In this document: positions 47,950 to 59,590 of the stretch, in pieces
Layout of the letters: the number at the start of each line of letters is the position of its first letter
Numbering within the stretch: the first letter of the stretch is position 1
Source: Malania oleifera
Lineage: Eukaryota > Streptophyta > Magnoliopsida > Santalales > Ximeniaceae
Direction of reading: 5' to 3'
NCBI RefSeq assembly: GCF_029873635.1
Contig: NC_080426.1
Coordinates: forward strand, 53,458,093-53,522,092
DNA: 64,000 nucleotides
Position numbers and translations under genes: made by a program
The notes under the pieces: generated by a model
What the model saw: only the letters and a program-made list of their open reading frames with translations
Database searches by the model: none
What the model was told of the DNA's origin: nothing

Positions 47950-49836
47950 TATAACGGCCTGCCTATTTTTCCCATATATTTTTTTTCCACGTAATAACAT
48001 ACATAATATCCAGCTAAGCTGCCATAGTCATGGTCAACCTGGACGCATGGGTACCAAGGATATATCCATCATAAAACTCTGATACCTAAACAGCGGAAAA
48101 CATAAAATCATATACATGCCATAAATACCATAAACCATACTAGAGTTCTACTAAATCTATCACATACATATACATACAGTCATCCTCTAAAAAGACCAAA
48201 AAGTACTCCTAGGGCCTCCACCCAAAAATCCATCTGACCCTAGCTCATCCAGTTACCCTATAGACAGGGTAGCTCAAACCACTTTTACTGTTGCGGGGCT
48301 TTATCCGCCCTCCTACTTGAAATTTTTGAAATGGTTGTAATGTTGGGGTGAGACACATCTCAGTAAGGAAGATAAATTATTATTAGTGTGTGGAAATATG
48401 AGTATTTTTTGCGATATGCATATAAGTAGTACATAATTCATAACTGGTATAACAGTTATATCATAACTAAATAAAACATGATTTATCATAACATAGTGTA
48501 TCATACTAAATTTTTGTACTGAGAAATCTTCTTATAAAATCATATCATACTTGAATTATTACCCAGAATAGATAGTTAGATAGATATTGTCATGTCTTAG
48601 CCCCCACATGACAGGGCTGTGTGGCCCGAAGGCGGGACCTTGCAATGGCTGGTCGACCATGCTAAGTCAAACATAGGTTTGTAAGTACGACGGGTCTGTT
48701 CCACCTGTTCTGGACTACCAGGGGAACTACGACACTCTCATAAAGCCACATCGACTACAAACTCCCACACTCTACATAAAATGTGTGGTAACACTAACAT
48801 ATTCATAATAAAAAAAGATATAGCTACGGTACCGTGCTTTATAAAACTGAACTAAGTTATCCGGGTTCTGATAACATATAATAGATTCCATATTAAAACA
48901 TAGTTGTTTCGTAATTCAGAGTAATATCTAAAGTAAATATATTTCATGATTTCTTACATATCATACATAGTCATGGCATCAACGTCGACATATTTCATAA
49001 CGTAAAAATCATGGTATTTTCGTCAGCATATTTCATAACATGAGAATCACGACATTTATGTCGGCATATTTCATAACCTGAGAATCACAGCATTTACGTT
49101 GGCATATTTCATAATGTAATACTCACGGCATTTACGTCGGCATAATTCATAATGTAATAAACATAATTTCGTGCACTTTTTAACATAATTTTAAAACCAT
49201 AGTTCTTGTACTGTTTTTAGGGTTTTCCTGAAAACTACTATAATTTGCTTCTCTTGAAAAACTCATAATATTTCAATATAGCATAATTTTCATGGAAACA
49301 ATTATACTTATGCCACACAAATATATGTAGCCTTATAAACTCATAATTTATTCTACCATCATATTTCCATATAAAATGTGTTAAAATAATTTCCCTGTAC
49401 AACAATAGTATTCCCAAATATAGTTCTATATCATATATATTTTTCTAAAAATAAATGTTGTTTAATTCATAATAATTTCATGAAAAATACTAACTTAATC
49501 TATCCCTTACCTGATTTATTAAGAAGCCCACAAAATATTCCAAACTTACACCCATGTGTTCCCCAACTCAACACCTTGAAAATGCATTTTTCCCAACAAT
49601 AATTCAATATTATTCTACCTAAAGCATTCTCCTCAGCCCAGAAACACCAAATAGCTTATAAATCCTAAAATAACCAACTTACCCAGATTTTGGGATGGTG
49701 CCCAAGTTAGCATAACCAACAATCCACTCCAGCAGACTTGAAGAGAATCTTCCCAGGAGTAGCGTGGCGACTTCCGATCGTCGAACTGGAAAAAATCGGA
49801 GCCGAAAACTTAGAGAGAAGTAGAGGGAGACGTTTT

Positions 49837-49868
<32 letters not shown>

Positions 49869-50199
49869 GGGTTTCCCAAAAATTGTCACACTGAAATCCC
49901 AAGTTTGGCATATTTATTTAGGCGACTTTGTCGACGAGACACATCACCTCGTCAACGAGCCCATGAAGGGAGTTAGTTGACGAACTCTTATTCCTCGTCG
50001 AGAAGTTTTAGACCCTAAAATCAGCCCTTTTGGTAATGTCTCATCGATGAGAAACGCATCCCCATCGACGAGTCCAAGAGGCCTACTTATCAACGAGCAC
50101 TCTGCACTCATCAACAAGACCCTGCTGAAACCCCTTTTAAAATTTTTTTTCTCTTGCTTCTTTTATTATTTAATTATTATAATTCTTTGGGTCTCTACA
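47950..50199 (-). mobile_element. 3' LTR of a Tekay-like Ty3/gypsy element
   Basis: The minus strand starts TGTAGAGACCCAAAGAATT and ends GGCAGGCCGTTATA, 2250 bp. Inside are a repeated CACGGCATTTACGTCGGCAT segment (48960-49150) and a (GA)n tract at 49840-49866. It is related to the solo LTR at 31893-33781. Unlike that copy, it still has internal sequence attached on its right, so it is the 3' LTR of a minus-strand element that was later truncated. Confidence 0.8.
48960..49155. repeat. Short tandem repeat CGGCATTTACGTCGGCATAT
   Basis: Five degenerate copies of about 40 bp built on ATCACGGCATTTACGTCGGC followed by ATATTTCATAACGTAAT. The repeat lies inside the gypsy LTR. Confidence 0.75.
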
Positions 50200-50310
50200 T
50201 TCTCCCATCCTTATTAAATTTTGTCCTAGAAATTTACTATCTGTATTGAACACCATCCTTTGAGGAAAATGGGCTACTTATTTTATTACTTACCCTCACT
50301 TATGGCAGAG
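50200..50310 (-). mobile_element. 3' end of Tekay-like internal region
   Basis: On the minus strand it reads AATTTCTAGGACAAAATTTA then ATAAGGATGGGAGAA, directly before TGTAGAGACC. In Tekay/Del chromoviruses pol ends with this purine-rich tract next to the LTR. It is cut at 50310 by the start of element A. Confidence 0.7.
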
Positions 50311-52255
50311 TGTTGACTTGATAGGTCACACCCAATTTTGATAATGACAAATATTCTTGGTACTGATGTTTGTACTAAGGCTTGCTTGCAGGTTCACTTT
50401 GCACGCGTACTCGAAATGAAAGACATATCATGATGGCGTGCGGTGTTCGTGCCAATGAATGAAGAAGTTGTATTGTATTTGTAATTCTTTTTCACTTTCT
50501 TCATTCTGAGATGTAATATTATTATGAACTGTACACTCCTATGACTTGTAATAATTTGCATCAAGCATGATAGGTAGGTATGCTCAAATAGACCCTAGTT
50601 GGACCTTAGGTACCTACACTTAGTGCTTAATCCCCATCATCACTTATCATATCAGGGGAGTTAAAAGAAGCAAAAAACTGGACTTAATTGAAAATCTAGA
50701 GAGAGCTCAGGTGATCGAACTTGTGGCGTTTAAAACGCCTCGGGCAACCGAATCCTGGACAAAGTCAAATTGTTGACTTCTTGTTCGGTAGACCGAACCG
50801 ACTTGAACATATCTTCCTCGGTCACCCGAACCCATGTCAGGGCACTTTTCACCAACCCGGGCACTCTAAATTTGGGTTCAAAAAGGCCTCGGGCGACCAA
50901 AGTGGATCGTTTGGTTAACCGAACTTAGTGTCGGGCTCCCAAACCTTGGATAGAATGCTTCTGTCTTTTGTTCAGCCAACTGACCCTGAGTTCGAGCACC
51001 CGAACCTTTAAAATTTGATTTTTTGAGTGAGTCTATTCGGCCACCTGAACCTAAGACCGGGCACCCAAATCTCACGGGGTAAATTAATTTTTACTAAAAA
51101 TTAAATGGGGTAAACTGGGTTAATTTTTCTAAACCTATTTTAAACATTTCTAATTATCCCCATTGAGTCCCCAACGGTAAAAAAATCCTCCTTGCCTATA
51201 TATATTTTTTCATTTGCAATTATTTGTAAGGATTAACAATTTGATTAAGGCCAAAATTCTCTCAAATTCAAAAATCTCTTTTTTGCCTATACTACTTCCA
51301 AACACTCATACACTCCAATTTCCTTGATCTTTTAAATGTTGTGAGTATTTCTAAAGTGATTGTGCCTAATCTCACTAGCTAGTACTCTCATTGGCTATAT
51401 TGTTTGATTGATTTTATTTGAGAGTATAGCATTAAGTTCTTCCACAAATTTCATTTGATAAATCTTGTGTGGGAAGACTTAGTGAGTTGTGATTCTTGCA
51501 TTGTCGTTGCAAGTTACCTAAGTCTATATTTTTTGCGTGCAAAAATTATTTTCAAAAGTTTGCAGTCAAACACTCCTTGTGCATAGTATATTGAGAACAT
51601 CTTGCTGAGTTTGTTTGAATCAACTTGCTAGTATATTTGAAACTTTGATATGAAATTGTGATATTCAAATATTGTGTTTCAAATCTTGCTTAGATATACA
51701 CTCTTCATCTAGATTGATTATCTATACCTATTTGAGTGTTCATCACACATTAGAGCACTGAGCATATTTATATATCATACGTGCTTGCAATATTGCTTGA
51801 GCTATACTGGTGTACATATCTGCTTGTGAAGAAGCATATTTCTGTGTACAAAAATTTCATATCATTTGTTGTATTCTAGGCGTGGGCCTAAAGAGGGGGA
51901 CTAGCCTTGTGGATTAGTACTGGATTGGCTTAGATCCAATTAGGAAAGTTAGGCGCGCCACCCTGGTAAGGCGTGTTGTATTAGGTGCCGCTCCACCCAT
52001 TTAAGTGAACCGTAGTAGAATCCTTGTGCTGGTGTAGCCAAGGTGGGGATGTGGGCAATTTGGCCAAACCTCGATGACATATCACGTGTACTGTTTACCT
52101 TTCTGCACTTTACTATTACTGCACGTGTATGTTTATTTATTGATTGCATAGACTGACCCTAGGTTGTGTAATATTGTTATTAAACCGATTGAACTAGGTG
52201 ATAATTTTTAAATACCTAATTCACCCCCCCTTTTAGGATTGCACCAAAGCTAACA
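50311..52255 (+). repeat. 5' LTR of SIRE-like element A
   Basis: Starts TGTTGACTTGATAGGTCACA and ends GCACCAAAGCTAACA, 1945 bp, directly followed by a PBS. U3 motifs TTCGG/CCGAA lie at 50710-51070, with a TATA box CCTATATATATTTT at 51198. The GCGTGGGCCTAAAG, CCGCTCCACCCATTTAAG and AAATTCACCC-type blocks match the solo LTR at 7091-9139. Confidence 0.9.
51197..51211 (+). promoter_or_regulatory. TATA box of element A LTR
   Basis: GCCTATATATATTTT lies after the U3 motif cluster, as in the 7091 LTR. Confidence 0.6.
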
Positions 52256-52257
52256 AT

Positions 52258-52269
52258 TGGTATCAAAGC
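52258..52269 (+). other. Primer-binding site of element A
   Basis: TGGTATCAAAGC, one mismatch from the tRNA-Met PBS, two bases after the LTR end. Confidence 0.9.
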
Positions 52270-52307
52270 CTCGTAATTTAGACAGAAACGTCATTTAGTA
52301 AAAGATC

Positions 52308-53269
52308 ATGATGACTCGTGTTAGTGCATCCCCTTCATGTGAGGGAAGATTGGTCACACACCCACCAGTGTTCTGTGGTGATAACTATGTCATATGGAAA
52401 TTCAAAATGACTGTGTATGTGAAAGCCTTAAATTGGAATTTTTAGAATGTCATTGATCAGGGTGATAGTGTGCCTGTTAAATCCATTGGTTGTACTAGTG
52501 TTCCTAAATCTGAGTATGAATTGAATGATCATGATAGCAACTTAGTGCAGGTAAATTTTGATGCCATGAATACCTTACTACATGCTTTGGATTCTAATGT
52601 TTTATGTGAGGTTATGGCGTGTAGTAATGCTAAAAAGATATGGGATGAACTTTTGATGAGATATGGAGCACCCATGCATAACAAAGTGATCTCTCCATGT
52701 GACTCAAGCTCTACTGATCTTGAAGGAGGTAAGCGGTGTTTTGTTGCTTTAACTGATAATGAGGTTATCTCTATTCCTTCGGCCTTAGTAGAAAAATCTA
52801 AAAATGATTCATATGCTGATTTGAATGATGTGCTTGATTGTGAATCATATGATAGTACTGATGATGAAAGCATGCCAACTTATGAAGAATTGCAGATTGA
52901 ATATGTTAGGACTCATAAGTTACTTATTAAATGTAATAAGAAATATTCTGTTTTGGAAAATAAGTATGAAGCTTGCATAAAAGAATGTGAATCTAAAACT
53001 CTTGCTGAAAGAGAAAATGATCTGAAAATTAAGAGACTGGTAAACAAGATTGAATCATTAGAAAAGGAATTAGATCTCTTGAAATCTAAATTTTCTAATG
53101 ATAATAATAATGACCATTTGATTGTAGAACTTGAACAAAAGGCAAACAATATGACTAAGGAATTCATTAAGCTTCAAGATGTTTGCAAGGGTCTTAAAAA
53201 TTTGAAAACAAGGGAACTAGAAAAGAAAATAGATGACTAATCTAAGATCATTCACACATTCACTAAAGG
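52308..53269 (+). pseudogene. SIRE-like gag, first part (element A)
   Basis: The start ATG at 52308 gives MMTRVSASPSCEG, then PPVFCGDNYVIWKFKMTVYV. One TAG at 52443-52445 interrupts the frame, which continues to a TAA at 53238. It carries NFDAMNTLLHALDSNVLCEV, SNAKKIWDELLMRYG, an acidic Ser/Asp tract ending DDESMPTYEELQ, and a long Lys/Glu-rich coiled coil (about 52950-53240). The UBN2 core is missing after RYG, as in B and D. Beyond the TAA the frame runs on to the AGG at 53267-53269, where a CACTA element interrupts it; reading resumes in frame at 59591. Confidence 0.85.
53267..53269. repeat. Target-site duplication AGG, left
   Basis: Three bases abutting CACTACAAAA; repeated as AGG at 59588-59590. 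CACTA elements make 3-bp duplications. Confidence 0.9.
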
Positions 53270-53284
53270 CACTACAAAAAATAA

Positions 53285-53765
53285 GGTTATTAGTGACGAT
53301 TTTGAATTAGTTGCTATATCTACCGTTACTAATACTTATTAGTGACAAAATTTTCAAACTGTCACTAATAATAGAGTATTAGTGACGGATTAAAACCATC
53401 ACTAAAAAATCTAAGCCCGTCACTATAAATTCTACACCAATTCGATAAAAAATTGTCACTAAAGCCATAGTATTAATGACGGTTTTAAATTTGTCACTAA
53501 TACTCTATTATTAGTGACGGTTTGAAAATTGTCACTATTGCTCACAGGCAACTATTAGTGATGGTTGTCAAACCATCACTAATACTATAAAACCATCACT
53601 AATACTATATTATTAGTGACGGTTTGAAAACCTTCTCTAAAACTCTTTAAAAAAAAAAAAGAGGCAATTATTAGTGACAGTTTGAAATCTTCACTAATAC
53701 TTAAATTGGACAATTAGTAGTGATGATTTTAAAATTGTCACTAATAATTTTAAATTATTTTTTTT
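53285..53765. repeat. Left CACTA subterminal repeats
   Basis: About ten TAGTGACG/CGTCACTA pairs in hairpin arrangement, some degenerated to TAGTGATG or GTCACTAA. Confidence 0.85.
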
Positions 53766-53849
53766 CAATTATTAATTCTTGTAAAAATATTTAATTACAT
53801 TTTTGTATATGTAACATTAAACCATAATTGCTAAAAAATTCATAAATTA

Positions 53850-53990
53850 TTCAAAATTCAAATTCAAATTTAAATAAAAATACAAATATATTATACAAAT
53901 TCAAATTCAAATTCAAATACAAATATATTTTACAAATTCAAATTTAAATACAAGTACATTATACAAATTCCAATTCAAATACAGAAATTT
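53850..53990. repeat. ACAAATTCAAATTCAAATA minisatellite
   Basis: Four degenerate copies of a unit of about 36 bp (ATTATACAAATTCAAATTCA followed by AATACAAATAT). Confidence 0.8.
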
Positions 53991-54059
53991 CATCTGTTTA
54001 GATAACAAAAAAAGTCAAAAGTTGCATCCGTAGTGCATGACATCGTGCGGACGTTGTGA

Positions 54060-54160
54060 CCGTTGCAAACCCTACAAATTATGAAAGTAAAAAAAATTAG
54101 TATATGCTTTTTGAAATATTTTGGCAGCATTTCTCCTGTAAATATGACATTTTCCAAAGA
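54060..54160 (-). pseudogene. Shared short peptide segment, CACTA copy 1
   Basis: The minus strand at about 54156-54097 reads GKCHIYRRNAAKIFQKAYTN, closely like GKCSIYSRHAAKIL of element D and the GKCPIYRRHA reading of the array. It has no start codon and is short, so a functional protein is not claimed. Confidence 0.5.
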
Positions 54161-54439
54161 GATATGTTCTAAGCCTAGGTGTTTACAACAAACAATTCAC
54201 AATAATCCAACCAGTAATGAATTTTACGAGTGCACAAGAGCTTCATATAATAAGTATTAAACAATGTAACGTGTTCATGCATCTCATAAACAATATATAT
54301 CAAAATATAGTTCTATGAAAAAATAGAATGTGATGTTTATGGTTTACATGGCTTCCATAGGACTCTAAAACAATTATAATAATCAAATAATGCAAATGAG
54401 TCCATGATTGATAGAATTTTCACTTAGCATATGCAAAAG

Positions 54440-54790
54440 TAAATTTAGAGAAGAAGTTCAAAGTTCATTTGAAGCTCACCCATTCTTTCAAAAATGCTTT
54501 AACATTCAGCACACTATAACCAGCATAAGATATATGGCTATGATTATTTTGGGAAAAAGTCAACAAATTTTCGGTAGCTTGCCGTCTATAAATAGAACAT
54601 TTCCCAAACCTGCAAGTCACAAAAGCAAGCAATTCACAATATTTTTGCATCATACATATGCCATTTAGATTAAGATATGCAACAACCTAAAAGTATCTAC
54701 CAGCATACAATACACATCACTGCACCAGCCATGCAGGTGGTGTTCCAATCAAGCATGCAGTCCTAATGTCCACTACCAGTATGCAGTTCA
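54440..54790 (-). pseudogene. Shared short peptide segment, CACTA copy 2
   Basis: The minus-strand frame 54465-54653 (62 codons) includes RFGKCSIYRRQATENL and, about 20 residues on, VLNVKAFLKEW. Upstream on the same strand, GATGTGTATTGTATGCTGGT (about 54699-54718) matches the GATGTGTATTGCATGCTGGT block of the array unit, so the homology extends well beyond the peptide. The orientation agrees with a leftward CACTA transcript. Function unknown. Confidence 0.6.
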
Positions 54791-54938
54791 CAAGATATAT
54801 CAATCTAAGCATGCAGTCCATAAGTTAAATCATCTATTAAACTGAAGTTAGATATATGCCCATCTCTAACTGCAATGAGGTTATGGATGACAGAGAAGGA
54901 CGACGAGGTCGTGGATGGTGGTGACTACATCAACGATT

Positions 54939-55316
54939 CTTTATCTAGTTTACCCGGAGTTTATTTTCAAAATTGATTTGAAATGCGATAAGCCTACCTA
55001 TGTAGACAAAATGAATTTTAGTCTTTCATCTGATAAGTTGTCTTTTATAGTTAACATATGATTTAAATATTAATTTTATTTCTCTTGAATCTTGATGCCC
55101 TTCTTGCGGTCATTGCATCCACTTGCCTTATTATGGATGCAATGGCTGCAAGAAGGGCATCGAGATTCAAGAAAAATAAAATTAATATTTAAATCATACC
55201 TTAACTATAAGAGACAATCTATCAGATGAAAGGTTAAAATTCATTTTGTCTACATAGGCAGGCTTATCGCATTTCAAATCAATTTTGAAAATAAACTCCA
55301 GGTAAACTAGATAAAG
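54939..55316. repeat. 378-bp near-perfect palindrome
   Basis: Left arm 54939-55120 (from CTTTATCTAGTTTACC to GCATCC), right arm 55135-55316 (GGATGC to GGTAAACTAGATAAAG), with a 14-base loop. The arms are the same length and differ at only about a dozen positions by eye, with balanced small gaps. No target duplication is obvious. Transcribed, it would fold into a long hairpin RNA; it could also be a fold-back element inside the CACTA. Confidence 0.9.
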
Positions 55317-57117
55317 CCCCTCCATTCATTGTATATACACAGCAAATGATATGCCCACTATAAAAAAATAGAAGTTGTCAAAAGTAGACCTAAAATTATA
55401 TAATAAACCCTTCTCAATGACGGAAAAATCTAAGCTGAAGATAGCTACATTATGTTTCCTTGACCCTTTTTACACTTTTAGGAAACATTTGATAATGTTG
55501 TTTGGTCCTAAAGTATTGTATACTATCAAAAAAGGCAATCGCCTGGGGATGAAATGATGTAAACGAAAACTAAAATTTCATGAGCTCAGCCATAAAGTTA
55601 GCTACTAATGAAAACATTAGTGATCCTTAAAAGAATAGAGCCTGAAAAAACAATGGTCTTGCATACAAAATAAAGTAGAATTGATAGAAAAAAATATATT
55701 TCCAATAATTTCCTTGAGAAAATTTGCAGCAGCTTCAAAAATGCAAATCAATGGCCTAGTTGCAAGCCAAATCTCACTTTTAACCAAGCTACAATGAACC
55801 AATTCTTATTAACCATGGAAATGGTCGAGCACCAGAGGGCGGCGGCGACAGGCAGAGATTAATTAATTACTAGGTCATTACTTATTAATTTTCCATATTT
55901 TTTTTAGGGGTGTCATGTCATCTGAAAGGGTTTGTCATTTTAATGGATGCAAATTTCGATTTCTGAATTTAAAACCTAGTTTACTATATCGAGGTGGTTC
56001 ATGTTTCTGTGCAATTGGTAACTCCATGTGAATCCATTGTGACCTTTATGTTCATTCAATCCATATTGTCTTTTTATGACATTTAAATGTGATAATATAG
56101 TATATATTTTTTTTCGTCTTACCAGTAACTCATCTAGCACCGGACTATATGTGATTAATAAAGTTTTCCATACAAGTATAGGTTAGATGTTATAGAGGCT
56201 AAGGGTTCTTCCTACATTTGGAGCTTCTCTTTTTCTTTTGATTAGGCATATAGCATTGATCTTATTAAGTTTGGATTTTTCATTTAACGTTAGGTTGAAG
56301 ATACCCCTATATATTTCTTTGTTGTGAATCTTTTTTGTCATTTGTCTTCCCACCTTTCTAGTTTTCCCTAAATAGCTAGCATACATCTTGTTAGTCTTTG
56401 GTTGCCTCTGGGTTGAGGTCAATGTTCAAATGACAATTTCTAACTCTCAAATTTTTTTTATATTAACAGTTTTCCTACCAAAGTGGGTTGTGCTATTTTT
56501 GCATGAGGGTAGCATACAAGCATTCTACTTGAGATTTATGATTCCATCGAGAAGTGGAAGGATAAATCATTGTTTCTTTGTGGGAAGAAGGGTTAGGGTA
56601 CAAATATGGACTAGGTGATCCCATGAAGCATTTTGTGACTCCATTATTTTCTTTAGAAGACAAGGAAATTAGGAAGACTCTAATAATGGCTATGCTAAGG
56701 GCCTTTGCAGAACTAAGATCCACCACTAAGCTTATTAAATTACGTAATATGGCAATCATCTTTTGGTTGGATGTTTTGTCCTTTGCATTATGTCATTCCC
56801 AAACTAAAAGAACCATTCCTTGCACTTCTTTTTGCCTAGTTAAGTCAATCATGTTTATGAATTTATCTCAAGCCTTGAGCTCATTTTGACCCTAAGCCAA
56901 CCTTTTGCCCCAAGTTGACATAGTTTTTGAGTCCATAGCTCATTCTAGCATAATTAAGCTAAATTTGCATTCAAACAAATCCTAAGCCACTGCTCATGTG
57001 AGCTCACAACTTGGCCCAAAAGTACATTCACATTCACATGAAAATGCCCTCTTTCGCCAAAATTAACAATATTATTATTTCTAATATTATTTGTACAAAG
57101 TGATAAGTACCTTTGTT
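55317..57117. other. CACTA interior, no recognised gene
   Basis: Contains scattered short frames, the longest 56578-56889 plus (103 codons, MWEEGLGYKYGLGDPMKHF at its start) and 56493-56759 minus. They overlap on opposite strands and show no domain I know. It may be decayed captured host DNA. Confidence 0.4.
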
Positions 57118-57136
57118 GGAGAGAGAGAGAGAGAGT
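57118..57136. repeat. (GA)n microsatellite
   Basis: Short GA run inside the CACTA interior. Confidence 0.85.
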
Positions 57137-57672
57137 AAATCCAAGGTACCCTATTGTCACAAAGGAAGGGGACAATATAATTATTGTAAATAAAAAAAGA
57201 TATGTATTTTCTATATGCTAGACTTTAATGGTCACATATTATAGAAACGTTCGAACAAGAAAGATAGTATTCATACAACGTTTTTGTGAAACCATATTTT
57301 ACCTGTTTGTCACACAGTAACTTTTCTCAATAAAATTACTTATATGTTTTTGATAAACTAATATTACAAACTTTCTATTTTTCAAATAAAAATAAAAATA
57401 ATAAAAATAAATAAACATATATTACATAGAAAATTAGTTTGTCATGTCTAATTGGACACATGAATTAATTACGTATAAATAGACTAGTATAAATCATTTG
57501 TGTAGCTATTATAAAGTCTTATGTCAATAATTGTATCATATTTTTGTTGAGGTTACATAAATCTCATCCTCCGAATTTTATTTAAAAAAACAAAACACAG
57601 ACACACACATATTCTTACGCACAAAACATGCTGCTTTCATCATTAAAGAGATTAATTAAAAGCAGTCATCCA

Positions 57673-57716
<44 letters not shown>

Positions 57717-58299
57717 TATATATATAATGCATTTATATTTTTTTTTTCAAAAATTAATATTAGTACTGTCCTTTGACCTTCTAAAAAAGTAATTTTATTT
57801 TCAACAATTCAAATTAAAACCCCATAATTTCTCCCAGACGTGTGTGGATGGTGCAGGTTTTCCACATATATCCCCTTCTTATGACATGTTAAATGAAATA
57901 ATTATAATATATACATATATAATGTAAATACTTAGTCTTAATAAACAAAAAAAATTATAATGTGTTATTAAGCAGGGGCAGTTTATTTAAATATACATAA
58001 TTAAGACTAAGTATTACTATTAAAAATTAAAAAATAAAGTGATAATATGTATTTTTGAAAGAAAAAATTTTGAGTTGAAATGTAGATTTCTATAGATTAA
58101 AATAACTCCATACAAAAACTAAATTATGTCTAAATCTAAGCAAACCAATTAAAAATTTTCCATGCTCCAAAAAACTTGGTTAGGGATTGACTATTTTAAA
58201 AACAAGAAATACCCCTATAAATTTAATATATTGTTGAGGTTCCAAGAAAAATAAAAATAAAAATAAAAATAAACAAAGAAGAAAGACAAGGGAACAAAC
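57137..58299. other. CACTA interior, AT-rich
   Basis: No gene. It includes an inverted pair ATACTTAGTCTTAA (57927) and TTAAGACTAAGTAT (about 58000) and several (AAAAT)n runs. Confidence 0.5.
57677..57712. repeat. (TC)n microsatellite
   Basis: About 18 uninterrupted TC units, followed by a (TA)n run to 57727. Confidence 0.95.
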
Positions 58300-58575
58300 C
58301 TAAGGTGTCCGGTGAGAAGCTAAGGCCATCAGTCGGCTGGGAACAACATGAGCCAGACTGGGAAAGGGCTAGGTTCGACGGAGGTCACAGCGGGAAACTA
58401 GGAGAGGGCGTACCTGGATGTCAGTCCACTAGGGCTCCGACGAAGCCTACGACGTCCGGCGAAGTCGAGCACACCAGGCTGAGAGAGAGGAGTGGGAGAC
58501 TGGGAGAGACGATCACGCCGCAGGGAAGAGGAGGAGCCAGGAGAATAGGAGGGAAAATATCCTGCAGATAGGGAT
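58300..58575 (-). other. GC-rich block of CACTA right end
   Basis: GC-rich stretch with open frames on both strands (58305-58571 plus, 58398-58694 minus) and no domain. Same position and character as 19745-20065 in the other CACTA fragment. Possibly the leader or first exon of a leftward transcript; strand is inferred. Confidence 0.4.
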
Positions 58576-59570
58576 AAGAGATTTTGGGCATTAGTGACAA
58601 TTTCAAAACTGTCACTATTATTCTTCGTCCTTTTAAAAAAAAAAAAATGACTTACCATTAGTGACGGTCCACAATTCGTCACTAATAATGGCATACTAGT
58701 GACGAGTTTAGAAATTCGTCACTAATTAAGAACCAATGGTGATGAATTTATAAATTCGTCACTAATATTCTGAACTTAAATTTTTTTTCAAAAAGGAAAT
58801 ATTAGTGACGAATTTAAAAATTCATCACTATTGGTCCCTTATTAGTGACGAATTTGAAAACGTCACTAATAATGCCTTTTTTTAAAACAAATAAAAAAAA
58901 GTTCAGTTTAGAGTATTAGTGACGATGTTGTATATTTGTCACTAATAAGGGACCAATAACGACGAATTCATGAATTTGTCACTAATACTCTGAACTTAAA
59001 ATTTTTAATTTTTTTAAAAACAGGAAGTATTAGTGACGGTTCTCAAATCCGTCACTAATAATATGCCAATAGTGACGAATTTACAAATTCATCACTAATA
59101 CTCTAAACTCAATTTTTTTTATTTTTTATTTTTTAGTATTAGTGACGGTTGTCAAATCCGTCACTAATAATGACCAATAGTGACGAATCTTGTAATTCGT
59201 TACTAATACTCTAACCTAATACCCTTAACTAAATTTTTTTATATATTCATAAATATTAGTAGTGACGGTTGGTTAATCGTCACCAATAAGTTACTTTTAG
59301 TGATGAATATAATCCGTCACTAATATCATAAAATCATCGCTAATATTTTCCCGAAAAAAATTTCGCGCGAAAATTGTTTATTGCGCAATTTTTAGTGACG
59401 AAAGTATTAGTGACAAATTTAAAATCGTCACTAATAGTGTTGTATTAGTGACGGCTACTAAAACTGTCACTAATGCGTGCACTATTAGTGACGTTTTTGA
59501 AGAACCGTGACTAATACAACACTATTAGTGATAGTTTTAAAATCGTCACTAATACTTTCGTCACTAAAAA
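58575..59570. repeat. Right CACTA subterminal repeats
   Basis: About twenty TAGTGACG/CGTCACTA pairs, mostly TAGTGACGAATTT...AAATTCGTCACTA hairpins, up to the TIR. Confidence 0.88.
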
Positions 59571-59587
59571 CCTATTTTTTTGTAGTG

Positions 59588-59590
59588 AGG
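59588..59590. repeat. Target-site duplication AGG, right
   Basis: Second copy of the 3-bp duplication flanking the CACTA element. Confidence 0.9.

Larger units (their letters stand above)
53270..59587. mobile_element. CACTA DNA transposon, 6.3 kb, complete ends
   Basis: Ends CACTACAAAAAATAAGG and ...CCTATTTTTTTGTAGTG are inverted, followed inside by TAGTGACG subterminal repeats (53290-53760 left, 58570-59570 right). The AGG duplication and the in-frame gag on both sides prove insertion into element A. I see no TNP2-type transposase, so it is either non-autonomous or very decayed. The interior holds a 36-bp minisatellite, two copies of a short peptide segment shared with SIRE-like elements (minus strand), a 378-bp palindrome, and microsatellites. 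The GC-rich block near the right end suggests a leftward transcript. Confidence 0.92.

Noticed and set aside
56388..56889. Possible host gene in the CACTA interior
   Set aside because: Overlapping frames on both strands, no recognised motif and no splice structure I can support.
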